Positions 31,381 through 39,066 of a stretch of DNA of 64,000 nt are shown here, one piece after another. Position 1 is the stretch's first letter, and every line of letters begins with the position of its first letter. The notes under the pieces are model-generated. The model saw only the letters and a list, made by a program, of their open reading frames with translations. It did no database searches and had not been told where the DNA came from. Made by a program: the position numbers and the translations under genes. Source of the DNA: a virus; IMG/VR virus record IMGVR_UViG_3300032291_002123, positions 38,066-102,065 of that record; one strand, 5' to 3'.

Positions 31381-31988
31381 TAGTTCTCCTCCTTGAAGTA
31401 GTCGTAGATGCTGTATTCGCTGGCGTTCTCCCAGTCAATGCATCCATCCTCGTCGAGAGGAACTCCAAGCGACTTGTAGATGTCTGGGGTAATGTCTACA
31501 CACTCGTCGTCTAGTTCGCCATCCTCGATAAACGCACGACCTAGATAGCCAACGCCCTCCTCGGCGTAAAGGTTCTTGACCCGAATTGGATACTGCTCAC
31601 TTAGGGTTTGCCAGAATGGTAGAGCAGGAGACCACGCTGTCGAATAGCCAATCTCAAACTTGAACTGCTTGCCATCTGTTGTCGGCACAATCTTGGAAAT
31701 CTGCGTGGTATCAAAATCCAAATCCCACTTAGTTCCCCAGTTGCCTAGTCGCCAGTTATACCAGTTTGTGTAGGCATACTTGCGATTACCAGCGAGAGCG
31801 TTCATCCACTCTGTCTCGTCGTTAGCAGACTTACCTTTTCCAAAGTTCCTATCGCCCAAGCCCTCTGGTTGTGGAACTAACTGCTGAAACGAAAACGCTT
31901 GGTTATCATCTTTTGCTTTTGCGAGAATCGTCTCGAGAACTTCTTTATCTCCAACGACCTCAACTGTGTTGTCGCACCAATTTGGCAT
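31380..31988 (-). CDS. YubB/DUF1281 ferredoxin-like-fold protein
   Basis: 202 residues. MPNWCDNTVEVVGD and the GTKWDLDF strand match the Api92/YubB (DUF1281) family found in phages and plasmids, function unknown. RBS GAGGAGATGATG. First gene of a six-gene coupled operon reading to 30227. Confidence 0.82.
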   Translation of the reverse strand: MPNWCDNTVEVVGDKEVLETILAKAKDDNQAFSFQQLVPQPEGLGDRNFGKGKSANDETEWMNALAGNRKYAYTNWYNWRLGNWGTKWDLDFDTTQISKIVPTTDGKQFKFEIGYSTAWSPALPFWQTLSEQYPIRVKNLYAEEGVGYLGRAFIEDGELDDECVDITPDIYKSLGVPLDEDGCIDWENASEYSIYDYFKEEN

Positions 31989-32010
31989 TTACATCATCTC
32001 CTCAATCTTG

Positions 32011-32039
32011 ATTGTGCCATAGTTTGTTTTGTTTGTCAA
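32011..32039 (-). promoter_or_regulatory. Promoter, non-palindromic class
   Basis: TTGACA (32034-32039), 17-bp spacer, CACAAT (32011-32016), upstream of the YubB-like operon. Confidence 0.65.
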
Positions 32040-32045
32040 GTCCTG

Positions 32046-32219
32046 TTAGGACATTTTTTCCAACTCAACTCGTGAGTTCAGGTGATGCTCGAGAGACGAA
32101 ACCAAGTTGTCAATCTCTGGGTTCTGGTGCATCTGGTTGTAAGCCTTGATGAACCCCACCAACTTGAGTTGGGCTTTTACTTCTTTGCGAACCTTGATTA
32201 CTCGAAACAGTTTTTTCAT
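32046..32219 (-). CDS. Small basic hypothetical protein
   Basis: 57 residues from MKKLFRVIKVRKEVKAQ (RBS GGAGATAAA), helical. Unknown. Confidence 0.7.
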   Translation of the reverse strand: MKKLFRVIKVRKEVKAQLKLVGFIKAYNQMHQNPEIDNLVSSLEHHLNSRVELEKMS

Positions 32220-32239
32220 TTTTATCTCCTCCACTTACG

Positions 32240-32268
32240 ATTATGCCAAAAATAATCTCGCTTGTCAA
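32240..32268 (-). promoter_or_regulatory. Promoter, non-palindromic class
   Basis: TTGACA (32263-32268), 17-bp spacer, CATAAT (32240-32245), the closest to consensus in the block. Confidence 0.72.
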
Positions 32269-32336
32269 GTTTTATTATTTCAGCGTGTCGCAGGTTCTTA
32301 TGCGATAACTATGACGCAGAAATCTCGACTCGCTCT

Positions 32337-32359
32337 GCGTGGAAAATTGGCGACCCTTT
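32337..32359 (+). repeat. 23-bp element, copy 6
   Basis: GCGTGGAAAA-N7-CCCTTT between the 32263 promoter and the terminator at 32369. Confidence 0.85.
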
Positions 32360-32368
32360 ACGAAAAAA

Positions 32369-32386
32369 CCCCAAGCGAACTTGGGG
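32369..32386 (-). terminator. Rho-independent terminator
   Basis: CCCCAAG/CTTGGGG stem, four-base loop, six-T tail on the minus strand; ends gene 32402-32809. Confidence 0.82.
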
Positions 32387-32401
32387 TGATTTCGATTTTG
32401 G

Positions 32402-32809
32402 CTATCGCCAGAACTCAGGGAGTTTTCGACTGAACGAGCCGGGGAACATAGTTTCCTCCTCGTATTCGATTCCAAAAATCTTGGTGAACGCCTCTCGCAC
32501 TTTGTCGCTGATGTCGAGCCACTCAGCGTAATACAACTCGCTCGTATTGCCCTCGTAGCCGGGAACTGCGTTCTCCTGCGTGTAGTCGCCAACGACCACG
32601 ACCCTATCGCCAGCCCAGCGACCAGATGCATCGGTCAGCGGAAAGTCGCCACCGCCAGATTCCGGGCTAATCATAGTCAGCAGATAAATCGCATCCGATA
32701 GTCCTCCGATGCTACCCGTATGCTCGAACTGCTTTCCCAGCAATCCGATTGCATAAGGGCTTACCTGTTCCTGCTTGTCTAGGTTTACGAGTTTGTGATA
32801 CTGACCCAT
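32402..32809 (-). CDS. Conserved hypothetical protein
   Basis: 135 residues starting MGQYHKLVNLDKQEQVSPYA, a beginning shared by phage and actinobacterial proteins of unknown function. Acidic, alpha/beta. TTGACA at 32893-32898 provides a promoter. Confidence 0.78.
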   Translation of the reverse strand: MGQYHKLVNLDKQEQVSPYAIGLLGKQFEHTGSIGGLSDAIYLLTMISPESGGGDFPLTDASGRWAGDRVVVVGDYTQENAVPGYEGNTSELYYAEWLDISDKVREAFTKIFGIEYEEETMFPGSFSRKLPEFWR

Positions 32810-32921
32810 CCGTTTATTTCCTTCCGTCTCTTTCGCTTGCCGTTTGGCAATCCGTTTACTACCTATTCAGTTTAGGGCATCTCTTGCCGTTTTGTCAAGC
32901 GTTAGGCTAGCCGTGTTTCGA

Positions 32922-34925
32922 CTAGCCGTTTCGCTTGCCAGCGGTTGTCAATGCTCGGGCCGCTGATTCGCCAATCATCGTCGAGATTGACCCTGCGGTT
33001 GCACCTCGCTTGATTTCGACATACACCGCATCCGTTCCTCTTATGTGATAAGGGATGAAGTCATTCCCACCACCCTCGAACCCGAGCCAGAGAACTGCCA
33101 CGCCGTTCCGTTGGCACGAGGCTAGCCAATGCTTTACCTGCTCTCGTTCCTCCTGCGTGTAGTATCCGTCAGACACAATCACGAGCAGTCTCGCACCCGA
33201 GCCGTGAAGTAGATTCATCGAGCCGTCAATCGCCTTGAACGCCTTGCCGAACTTCTCGGTGTTGTCTCGTGCCGTATACACATTCACATCGGTGAGGTGC
33301 TGTCCCGGCTTGAGAGTGGCGAACACATCGTTGCCGTAGTAGACCATAGATGCCTTGCCGTGAACTCGTCGAACTGCCTCTGACATAACCCAAGCGGTAG
33401 TCGCCATTGGTTGCATCGCCTCGCCCATCGAGCCAGAGATGTCCACCATAATTCCGACATTCAGTTCTGGGTTGTCTGTGTGCTTGCGCTTGGTCGCTCT
33501 CCAAGGTTCGACCTTGGCATTGACACCATTCGCTTTATAGGCTGCTCTCTGAACCATCGCACGAGAACGCAGACGACCTACTGGCAACTCGCTCGTAATC
33601 TCGACCTGCGAACGCTCACGATACTTTGCCTTCTCGAGCAGTCGTGCAACACGAACTGCACTCGCTCGTTCCTCGCCAGTTGGTTTACGAACCTCGACCA
33701 GTTTTGAGTTGGTTGCTAATCCATCAGAAGGACCTGTGCCACGACCAAACACTTCAGTCGCAACATCCTTGTGCTGTTTCGCCTCTTTCGCTGAATCTGC
33801 CTTGTCCTTGGCAATCTCTTTCCACTCCTCTGATTCAATCTGTTCCTCTGCATCAGAACGAGATGAAATCTCGGCGTTGTCCTTTGCCTCGTTCAAGGCA
33901 TCGAGCATCTCTTTGATAAGGTCTTGCTCGGCAGAAGTTGAACCTGAACCAGAACCTGAATCAGAACCCTCCTCTGATTCGCCAGATTCTGAATCGCTAG
34001 AACCTGAACCTGAACCAGTCTCACCAGATTCTGAATCGCCAGATTCTGATTCGCCAGAACCAGAACCAGTCTCGCCAGTTGGAGATGGAGTTCCTGAACC
34101 AGATTCTGATTCGCCCTTCTCACCAGTCGGCGATGGAGTTGGGTGGCAACCGGGGTGAGGTGAGTTTCCAGTCTCGCCCTTTTCTGCTTTTGTCTCGTTG
34201 ATAACTTTGACCCACTCACGAGCGAGGTCGTAAAGTTTTGTCGCATCAGCGTGAAGGTCGTGCGCTTGGAACTCAATCCAAATCGCACGAAGTTTTGCAA
34301 CGACATCTGCACCAAGAATCTTTTCGAGAACAGGAACAACAGGTTCGACATCACTCTCGTCAAGAACACCTGCATCAACTCGAGCGAGGGTTAGAGCAGC
34401 GAGGAAAGATGCACCTGCAACATTAGTAATCTTTGCAACTTGGTTTTCCAAATCTGCAACCACGATGTGCAACGCAGATGAACGCAGAAAAACTTTGTTC
34501 TTTGGATTCGTGCGAATACCAAAAGCCTCGATACGACCCTCCTCCAAATTGAACAGCGCACCAAACTCGTCTCGAGTTAGTTCTGCTTGTGCTTGTTCGA
34601 TTGACCAGCGTGAGAATCGAGCGTGGAGTGCCTCGTGGAAAATTGCGCCAGTCGCAACTGGGTGAGCAAGTTGATTGATTCGCTTAGTGAGGTCTCCAAC
34701 CTCGGCAGGTTCGATGTTGCCAAAAGCAACTTTTGTATTTACTTCAATCTCGGCACTTCGTGGTGAGAACGCAGCCGGGGCACCAGACACAGTTGTCTCG
34801 CCCAAGTTCACTACTAGGTCGTTTCGGAACGACCAGTCATTGACCAGCGCACCAATCTGCGCCCCTGCTCGTAGCCATTCGCTAGGTGTTGATTTTCTTG
34901 TCTCGGCAATTCCATAGTGAGCCAT
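32922..34925 (-). CDS. CobT-like VWA-domain protein with HExxH motif
   Basis: 667 residues. N-terminal domain with HEALH (97-101), a zincin-like motif; an acidic Ser/Gly/Glu linker of about 80 residues (SGSGESESG-type); then a C-terminal von Willebrand A domain with the MIDAS DISGS (about 495). Such VWA proteins work with MoxR-family AAA+ ATPases as metal-insertion or remodelling machines. The MoxR gene lies directly upstream. The substrate is unknown; cobalt insertion need not be the role. Confidence 0.85.
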   Translation of the reverse strand: MAHYGIAETRKSTPSEWLRAGAQIGALVNDWSFRNDLVVNLGETTVSGAPAAFSPRSAEIEVNTKVAFGNIEPAEVGDLTKRINQLAHPVATGAIFHEALHARFSRWSIEQAQAELTRDEFGALFNLEEGRIEAFGIRTNPKNKVFLRSSALHIVVADLENQVAKITNVAGASFLAALTLARVDAGVLDESDVEPVVPVLEKILGADVVAKLRAIWIEFQAHDLHADATKLYDLAREWVKVINETKAEKGETGNSPHPGCHPTPSPTGEKGESESGSGTPSPTGETGSGSGESESGDSESGETGSGSGSSDSESGESEEGSDSGSGSGSTSAEQDLIKEMLDALNEAKDNAEISSRSDAEEQIESEEWKEIAKDKADSAKEAKQHKDVATEVFGRGTGPSDGLATNSKLVEVRKPTGEERASAVRVARLLEKAKYRERSQVEITSELPVGRLRSRAMVQRAAYKANGVNAKVEPWRATKRKHTDNPELNVGIMVDISGSMGEAMQPMATTAWVMSEAVRRVHGKASMVYYGNDVFATLKPGQHLTDVNVYTARDNTEKFGKAFKAIDGSMNLLHGSGARLLVIVSDGYYTQEEREQVKHWLASCQRNGVAVLWLGFEGGGNDFIPYHIRGTDAVYVEIKRGATAGSISTMIGESAARALTTAGKRNG

Positions 34926-34958
34926 TTAGCCACCAGTCCTTTCATCTCTACTTCTCAA

Positions 34959-34987
34959 TTATTGCAAAATCTCTGACTAATGTCAAG
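34959..34987 (-). promoter_or_regulatory. Palindromic -35 promoter with 17-bp spacer
   Basis: TTGACATTAGTCAG (34974-34987) and AATAAT (34959-34964), upstream of the VWA gene; the one palindromic copy with a 17-bp spacer. Confidence 0.62.
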
Positions 34988-35041
34988 TCCTTCTTTGGTG
35001 TGTCTGGGGCGATGGGATTGGAGACCACCACCCCAGACGAA

Positions 35042-35071
35042 CACGAATCTAGGGAAGGAACTAGATTCGTG
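35042..35071 (-). terminator. Hairpin overlapping the MoxR stop codon
   Basis: CACGAATCTAG/CTAGATTCGTG, 11-bp perfect stem, eight-base loop. The MoxR stop codon is in the stem. No clear T-tract, so it may be a stability or attenuation hairpin. Confidence 0.6.
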
Positions 35072-36071
35072 CTGGCTTGACTTCCTCGCCGAACGCACGA
35101 CTGAAAACATCGGCAACGACTGGTCTGTCAAGTTCTGGTGCGCTAGCAAGCAAGTTGCTAATCGCAAACGAAGTTCCGAACAACTCGGCGAGGTCTCGGA
35201 AAGCGAGAACTTCACGCATCTGCGGAGACCACGACACTTCATCACTCGCTTGCTTTTTCGCAAGATTCTGGCTGGCAGTAATCACAACAGCAGGAACGCC
35301 CAACTTACGAGCGATAGTCCAGTCAGTAGTCATTTCTGCTTGAACAGAGAATCGAGAGAGCAACGCCTCGGAGAGAACAACTCCCGGTGCATTGGGGTTC
35401 GTTGCACTAACCACAAAGAATCCATCCTTGGCTTTTACTGTGCCACGCTCCGGGTTTTGAGTGATAGTGATTTCACCACGACCATCCATTAGTCCATAGA
35501 CCAACGAAAGAACTTTCGGGTCTACCAAACCAATCTCGTCAATCAGGAGAACTTTACCCTCCTCGACTGCACGAACGAGAGGACCATCAATCCACTCGAA
35601 CCCACCACTTGCAGTCTGAACATAACCACCAACGAAGTCTGCAACTTCGGTGTCGCCAGTTCCAATGACTGTGTAGAGGTCGTCGCCAAAAGCAGCCTCG
35701 AGCATCGCAGTCTTACCAGTTCCCGGTGCGCCATAAAGCAGAACATACTTCTTGGCATCACGAGACTTGCGAATCACTTCGATGTCGGCGTGTTCAGTAT
35801 TACCCCACTTGCGAGAAGTGTAGGTCTCACCATTAGGTCGAACATAAACTCCTTCACCACTAAGTGCCTCTGCCACGATGGTTTTCACCCTCTTTGTAGT
35901 TCCTGAATTGTCTCGCACACGAATGACTGCACGACCAGATGCCTCGTCGAAAAACTTGTCAAGCGATGCATCTAATTCTGCATTTAGTTTTTGACCACTA
36001 ACTGCAAACAGAGCCTCGGAAAGTTCTTTCGAGAATCGTTCTTGGTCGATAATTACTTGTTGTCTATTCAT
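35061..36071 (-). CDS. MoxR/CobS-like AAA+ ATPase
   Basis: 336 residues. Walker A GAPGTGKT (114-121), Walker B VLLIDEIG (about 172-179), sensor-1 region VSATNPNAPG and an arginine-rich end fit the MoxR/CobS AAA+ family. An N-terminal helical domain of about 90 residues precedes the ATPase. Probably acts with the VWA protein encoded next. RBS GGAGGAGATTAC. Confidence 0.88.
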   Translation of the reverse strand: MNRQQVIIDQERFSKELSEALFAVSGQKLNAELDASLDKFFDEASGRAVIRVRDNSGTTKRVKTIVAEALSGEGVYVRPNGETYTSRKWGNTEHADIEVIRKSRDAKKYVLLYGAPGTGKTAMLEAAFGDDLYTVIGTGDTEVADFVGGYVQTASGGFEWIDGPLVRAVEEGKVLLIDEIGLVDPKVLSLVYGLMDGRGEITITQNPERGTVKAKDGFFVVSATNPNAPGVVLSEALLSRFSVQAEMTTDWTIARKLGVPAVVITASQNLAKKQASDEVSWSPQMREVLAFRDLAELFGTSFAISNLLASAPELDRPVVADVFSRAFGEEVKPARI

Positions 36072-36086
36072 TGTAATCTCCTCCTA

Positions 36087-36587
36087 TTACGCTGATACTG
36101 CTACTGAATTGAAAAGTGATTCGCCCCACGAGAGTGCTTTACGAGAACGCTCGATTCGACGATAGAGACCATTCGGAGTTTTTCCGTCTCGAATGTTTGC
36201 CAAGTCCTCGTAAGAAAACTCAACTGCGAGTGGTCGCTGATACAAAGTCCAACCTTGTGCATACAACTGATTGAACTGGTGAGCGATTGCGCTAACATTC
36301 TGCCCAGCGTGTTCTTGTGCTTGGTCGAGTTCCAATGGCTCGAACTCACCATAAGCATCACGAGATGGTGCTGGATAAGTTAGTGGGCCATTGTTCTTGT
36401 CGATTGTCCAGTTTCGACGAGGGTGGTAAGTAGAGATTCGTCTGCGTAGGTTTGCAAACGGAACTACTTCATTCTCCAGCGTGATTGCCCAAGGGGTGAT
36501 AATCATCTGGTAGGTGTATACATCCTTGCGGAACTCCAAGTAGAGTGCCTTCCCGGCTGCATCCTTTTTGGTTTTTAGAGTTGTCAT
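36087..36587 (-). CDS. Hypothetical protein of the MoxR operon
   Basis: 166 residues, alpha/beta, no recognised domain; N-terminal KTKKDAAGKALYLEFRK. RBS GGAAGGAAAA. Promoter TTGACT-17-TTCAAT upstream. Sits 15 bases before the MoxR gene, so it may serve the same machine. Confidence 0.75.
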   Translation of the reverse strand: MTTLKTKKDAAGKALYLEFRKDVYTYQMIITPWAITLENEVVPFANLRRRISTYHPRRNWTIDKNNGPLTYPAPSRDAYGEFEPLELDQAQEHAGQNVSAIAHQFNQLYAQGWTLYQRPLAVEFSYEDLANIRDGKTPNGLYRRIERSRKALSWGESLFNSVAVSA

Positions 36588-36665
36588 TTTTTCCTTCCTT
36601 CTAACTCTTACTTACTAATTGAAACATAGTTTGATTCAAAAGTCAAGCGTGTCGCCAAACTTTTT

Positions 36666-37115
36666 TTAGTCAATTCGTGAATCTGCATAAGCCTCGATGC
36701 CAATCGCATTTAGGTGCTGAGATACTCCTCGAGCGACTTGCTCTTTGAGTTGTAGCGACTGTCGAGTTTGAGCGAACCCTTTACCATCGACCCAGAACTG
36801 CACGCCCTTGTAGCCACCACCCCATTGGTAGTGCTTGTATCCTTTACCAGTTTCGAGAATCCACTTAGCGAACGCAGAACGCCCATTCGGAACTACGACC
36901 CAAGCGAACCCACAAACTCCATCTGCTACGAAGTAGGTTTTTTTAGAGTAGTCGATGTCATTCCCGAGGGGAGTGGTTGGTGAACCCACAATCATAGGAG
37001 TGGGTGGAGTGGCTTTTGCCAATGCCTCGTGCGATACACGCTGGAGGTCTAGCCAAATCTGCTCGAACTTGCGCTGATTGGCAACGCTGACTTTTGCTTT
37101 TTTAGTGGTTGTCAT
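36666..37115 (-). CDS. Hypothetical protein
   Basis: 149 residues with an aromatic GYKHYQWGGGYKGVQFWV stretch; no family recognised. RBS GGAAGGAC. Confidence 0.75.
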   Translation of the reverse strand: MTTTKKAKVSVANQRKFEQIWLDLQRVSHEALAKATPPTPMIVGSPTTPLGNDIDYSKKTYFVADGVCGFAWVVVPNGRSAFAKWILETGKGYKHYQWGGGYKGVQFWVDGKGFAQTRQSLQLKEQVARGVSQHLNAIGIEAYADSRID

Positions 37116-37138
37116 TTTGTCCTTCCTTCTACTCTCTT

Positions 37139-37168
37139 ATTATTGCATACACCTCTGACACTTGTCAA
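37139..37168 (-). promoter_or_regulatory. Palindromic -35 promoter
   Basis: TTGACAAGTGTCAG (37155-37168), 18-bp spacer, AATAAT (37139-37144). Confidence 0.65.
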
Positions 37169-37186
37169 GGGTATTTTTAGGTGTGT

Positions 37187-37438
37187 CTAATCGCTGACTA
37201 TCTCGTAGCCCTTCTTGGTTTTTTTATCTACGAGGTCGTCGATGAAAATCGAGGCGAGGAACTTGCTATCAAAAGTGTGCTGTTTTTGCTGTCGTGAATA
37301 CCACATCTCTGCTCGACCCCAACTAACTTGAACGACTGACTTACCACTCGACACTTCAAAGAGGTCAACCACATAACGCTTTTTGAACCCCCAGTCGCCT
37401 CGTGCGCCTTGGGAGGTTGCTTCCAAAATAATCTTCAT
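37187..37438 (-). CDS. WGR-domain-like protein, probably leaderless
   Basis: 83 residues from MKIILEATSQG. KKRYVVDLFEV, VSWGRAEMWY and KTKKGYEIV match the WGR domain pattern (nucleic-acid binding in PARP-like and bacterial proteins). TTGACA-17-CATACT ends six bases before the ATG and no RBS exists, so the mRNA is probably leaderless. Confidence 0.75.
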   Translation of the reverse strand: MKIILEATSQGARGDWGFKKRYVVDLFEVSSGKSVVQVSWGRAEMWYSRQQKQHTFDSKFLASIFIDDLVDKKTKKGYEIVSD

Positions 37439-37444
37439 ACTCAG

Positions 37445-37473
37445 AGTATGGCAAAAAAATTGGCAGATGTCAA
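37445..37473 (-). promoter_or_regulatory. Promoter of a leaderless gene
   Basis: TTGACA (37468-37473), 17-bp spacer, CATACT (37445-37450); the predicted start point falls on the A of the ATG at 37438. Confidence 0.68.
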
Positions 37474-37479
37474 GTTTGT

Positions 37480-37688
37480 TTATAGAACAGGCGTGGCGCA
37501 CTCAGCGCAGACAATCCATTCAGCCTCGTCGTCCAGACATACAACGAATGCGACGAAGCCAGCGTCAGTGCTGCCCACTTGCTCGTGGCATTGCTCGCAC
37601 GACTCGTCGTCGAAGATGTCGAGTCCCACTGCGTTACCAGCGTCGACGTCGTGCGGTTCTTCAATCAGGTGCATCTCGATGTGTCTCA
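37480..37688 (-). CDS. Zinc-binding small protein
   Basis: 68 residues from MRHIEMHLIEEPHD. CEQCH and CAEC form a likely zinc ribbon; very acidic. The first ACGT to the right of the ACGT-free block (37646) is in this gene. Confidence 0.7.
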
Positions 37689-37905
37689 TGTTTATAGGAT
37701 AAAACATCATCCGTTACGTGATTTGGACGTTGCTGCTACACGTCTGGTGCGAGTCATCCGTTTGCTGCGGCTGACTGTAGCATAAGCGTAAGTCGCACCC
37801 GTTGCTTGCTGAGCAGCGTCCCCGTCACTGGCTACGCAGCAATCCCTTGCCGTCATCGCATGCCGTTATGTAATTCCCAGCGCAGCGGGAGTCATCCATC
37901 AACGT

Positions 37906-37928
37906 GCGTGGAAAATCAGGCACCCTTT
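37906..37928 (+). repeat. 23-bp element, copy 7
   Basis: GCGTGGAAAA-N7-CCCTTT; identical to copy 8 through the spacer (TCAGGCA). Confidence 0.85.
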
Positions 37929-37945
37929 GGTGGCACGCCGTTGCT

Positions 37946-37968
37946 GCGTGGAAAATCAGGCACCCTTT
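37946..37968 (+). repeat. 23-bp element, copy 8
   Basis: Direct repeat of copy 7, 40 bases downstream, same spacer sequence. Confidence 0.85.
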
Positions 37969-38126
37969 GGCTCGCCGCTGCGAGAAGACATCCGTTATCA
38001 CTTACCGTTATGTAATAAACTCGCCAGGCTCCACACCAGGTGGGACACCAGGCTCGCCGCTGGTCATCTGTAACACAAGCCGTTATGTAATTAACAGCGC
38101 TGCGGGTCTCTTGGTCGTTTCGGTTC

Positions 38127-38894
38127 TTACTGAACTGCTATAAACAAACCCGTTAGGGTGGCAAGCCGTTGCAAAGAGGGGAAGTCAACGTCACCCGTTG
38201 AGGTTGATGCGGGGTAACCGATGCTCCGTTGGAACTTAGCGTAAGCAAGTCGAGTGCGGGTATCGAAGTGTCCCCTTGGCAAGCCGTTGATGTTGAGCAG
38301 CACACCCAGTGCGAGTTGCACCGTCTCGACGTTCTTGTGCTTTATACCCGTCCTCACCTGTGCGGTTGAGATTCGAGGCACCGTTGCGTTTTCGGGGAGT
38401 GGCGTATGGCTTGCCGTTGAAAAGGACGGACGTCCAAACCCCATCACCTCGTGCGTCGAGCGTATCCGTTTAAACACTCCGTCATCTTGGGCAGTGCGCT
38501 TTGGCATGCCGCTGACCGTCATACCCTCCACCGTTTCGAACGTCCCGTCTATGGCGTGCCGTTCAGTGTTTATTACTATACCCACATGTGGCGTGCCGTA
38601 ATCGTTAACCGTTGACGTCTCGAAGAAGACAATGTCCCCCCGTCGAGGTTTATTATAAAAGCGACCCGTCTTCAGGAATTCGCTTAATCCGTTAAGCGGA
38701 TATGTCAGAGAGGGAAGTGGCGTGCCGCTTTCCTTTGCGACGACGTCAATGAACGCACCGTCCCACGGTTGTCCGTTATTACCTAATCGCTCGCCGAAGA
38801 TGTTGTCTCGGTTAGGGCGTGCCGTGTATCCGATGTAACTTAAGGCTTTATCAATGAAGCGCTGGACGTTATCCGTCGGAGTTCTGAATATCAT
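38127..38894 (-). CDS. CHAP/NlpC-like lysin with altered active site, plus peptidoglycan-binding domain
   Basis: 255 residues. The N-terminal 110 residues follow the actinophage lysin pattern (GNNGQPWxxAFIDVVAKESG, then RRGDIVFFE and PHVGIVI), but the catalytic Cys position reads D45 (PWDGAF). A C-terminal peptidoglycan-binding domain has VQLALGVLLNINGL and FDTRTRLAYAKFQR. It would bind cell wall but may not cut it by the Cys mechanism. The gene is unusually rich in CCGTT on the non-coding strand. The start overlaps the upstream gene. Confidence 0.82.
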   Translation of the reverse strand: MIFRTPTDNVQRFIDKALSYIGYTARPNRDNIFGERLGNNGQPWDGAFIDVVAKESGTPLPSLTYPLNGLSEFLKTGRFYNKPRRGDIVFFETSTVNDYGTPHVGIVINTERHAIDGTFETVEGMTVSGMPKRTAQDDGVFKRIRSTHEVMGFGRPSFSTASHTPLPENATVPRISTAQVRTGIKHKNVETVQLALGVLLNINGLPRGHFDTRTRLAYAKFQRSIGYPASTSTGDVDFPSLQRLATLTGLFIAVQ

Positions 38895-39066
38895 TAGCAG
38901 GTAATCCGTCTTCCGTGTAATTCATAAGGGAGTGGAGAATGTTAGATGCTTCGTTAGCACGAGCCGTTACTCGAACATGTTCCATTCTAGTCGACGCAAG
39001 TTGAACATCCTCGGCAAGCCGCAAAGCGTGTTCGGTTGCCATTTCAATTATATCATTTAGAGTCAT
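38869..39066 (-). CDS. Hypothetical helical protein
   Basis: 65 residues from MTLNDIIEMATEHALR; a TTG at 39075 is an alternative start. Amphipathic helices, unknown. Overlaps both neighbours. Confidence 0.68.
   Translation of the reverse strand: MTLNDIIEMATEHALRLAEDVQLASTRMEHVRVTARANEASNILHSLMNYTEDGLPANDIQNSDG

Larger units (their letters stand above)
37689..38126. other. Non-coding region dense in CCGTT and 23-bp elements
   Basis: 438 bases without a supported gene. It holds copies 7 and 8 of the 23-bp element, three CCGTTATGTAAT strings (37864, 38004, 38079) and about eight CCGTT pentamers, all on the plus strand. Confidence 0.7.

Noticed and set aside
33880-34150. Long plus-strand frames rich in Pro/Glu/Ser opposite the VWA protein's linker.
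   Set aside because: They are shadows of the low-complexity acidic linker on the coding strand.
15847-37968. The 23-bp element as a set of DnaA boxes (TTTTCCACG).
   Set aside because: DnaA boxes end in CACA; here the sequence is CCACGC with a fixed second half CCCTTT. The two-part structure does not fit.
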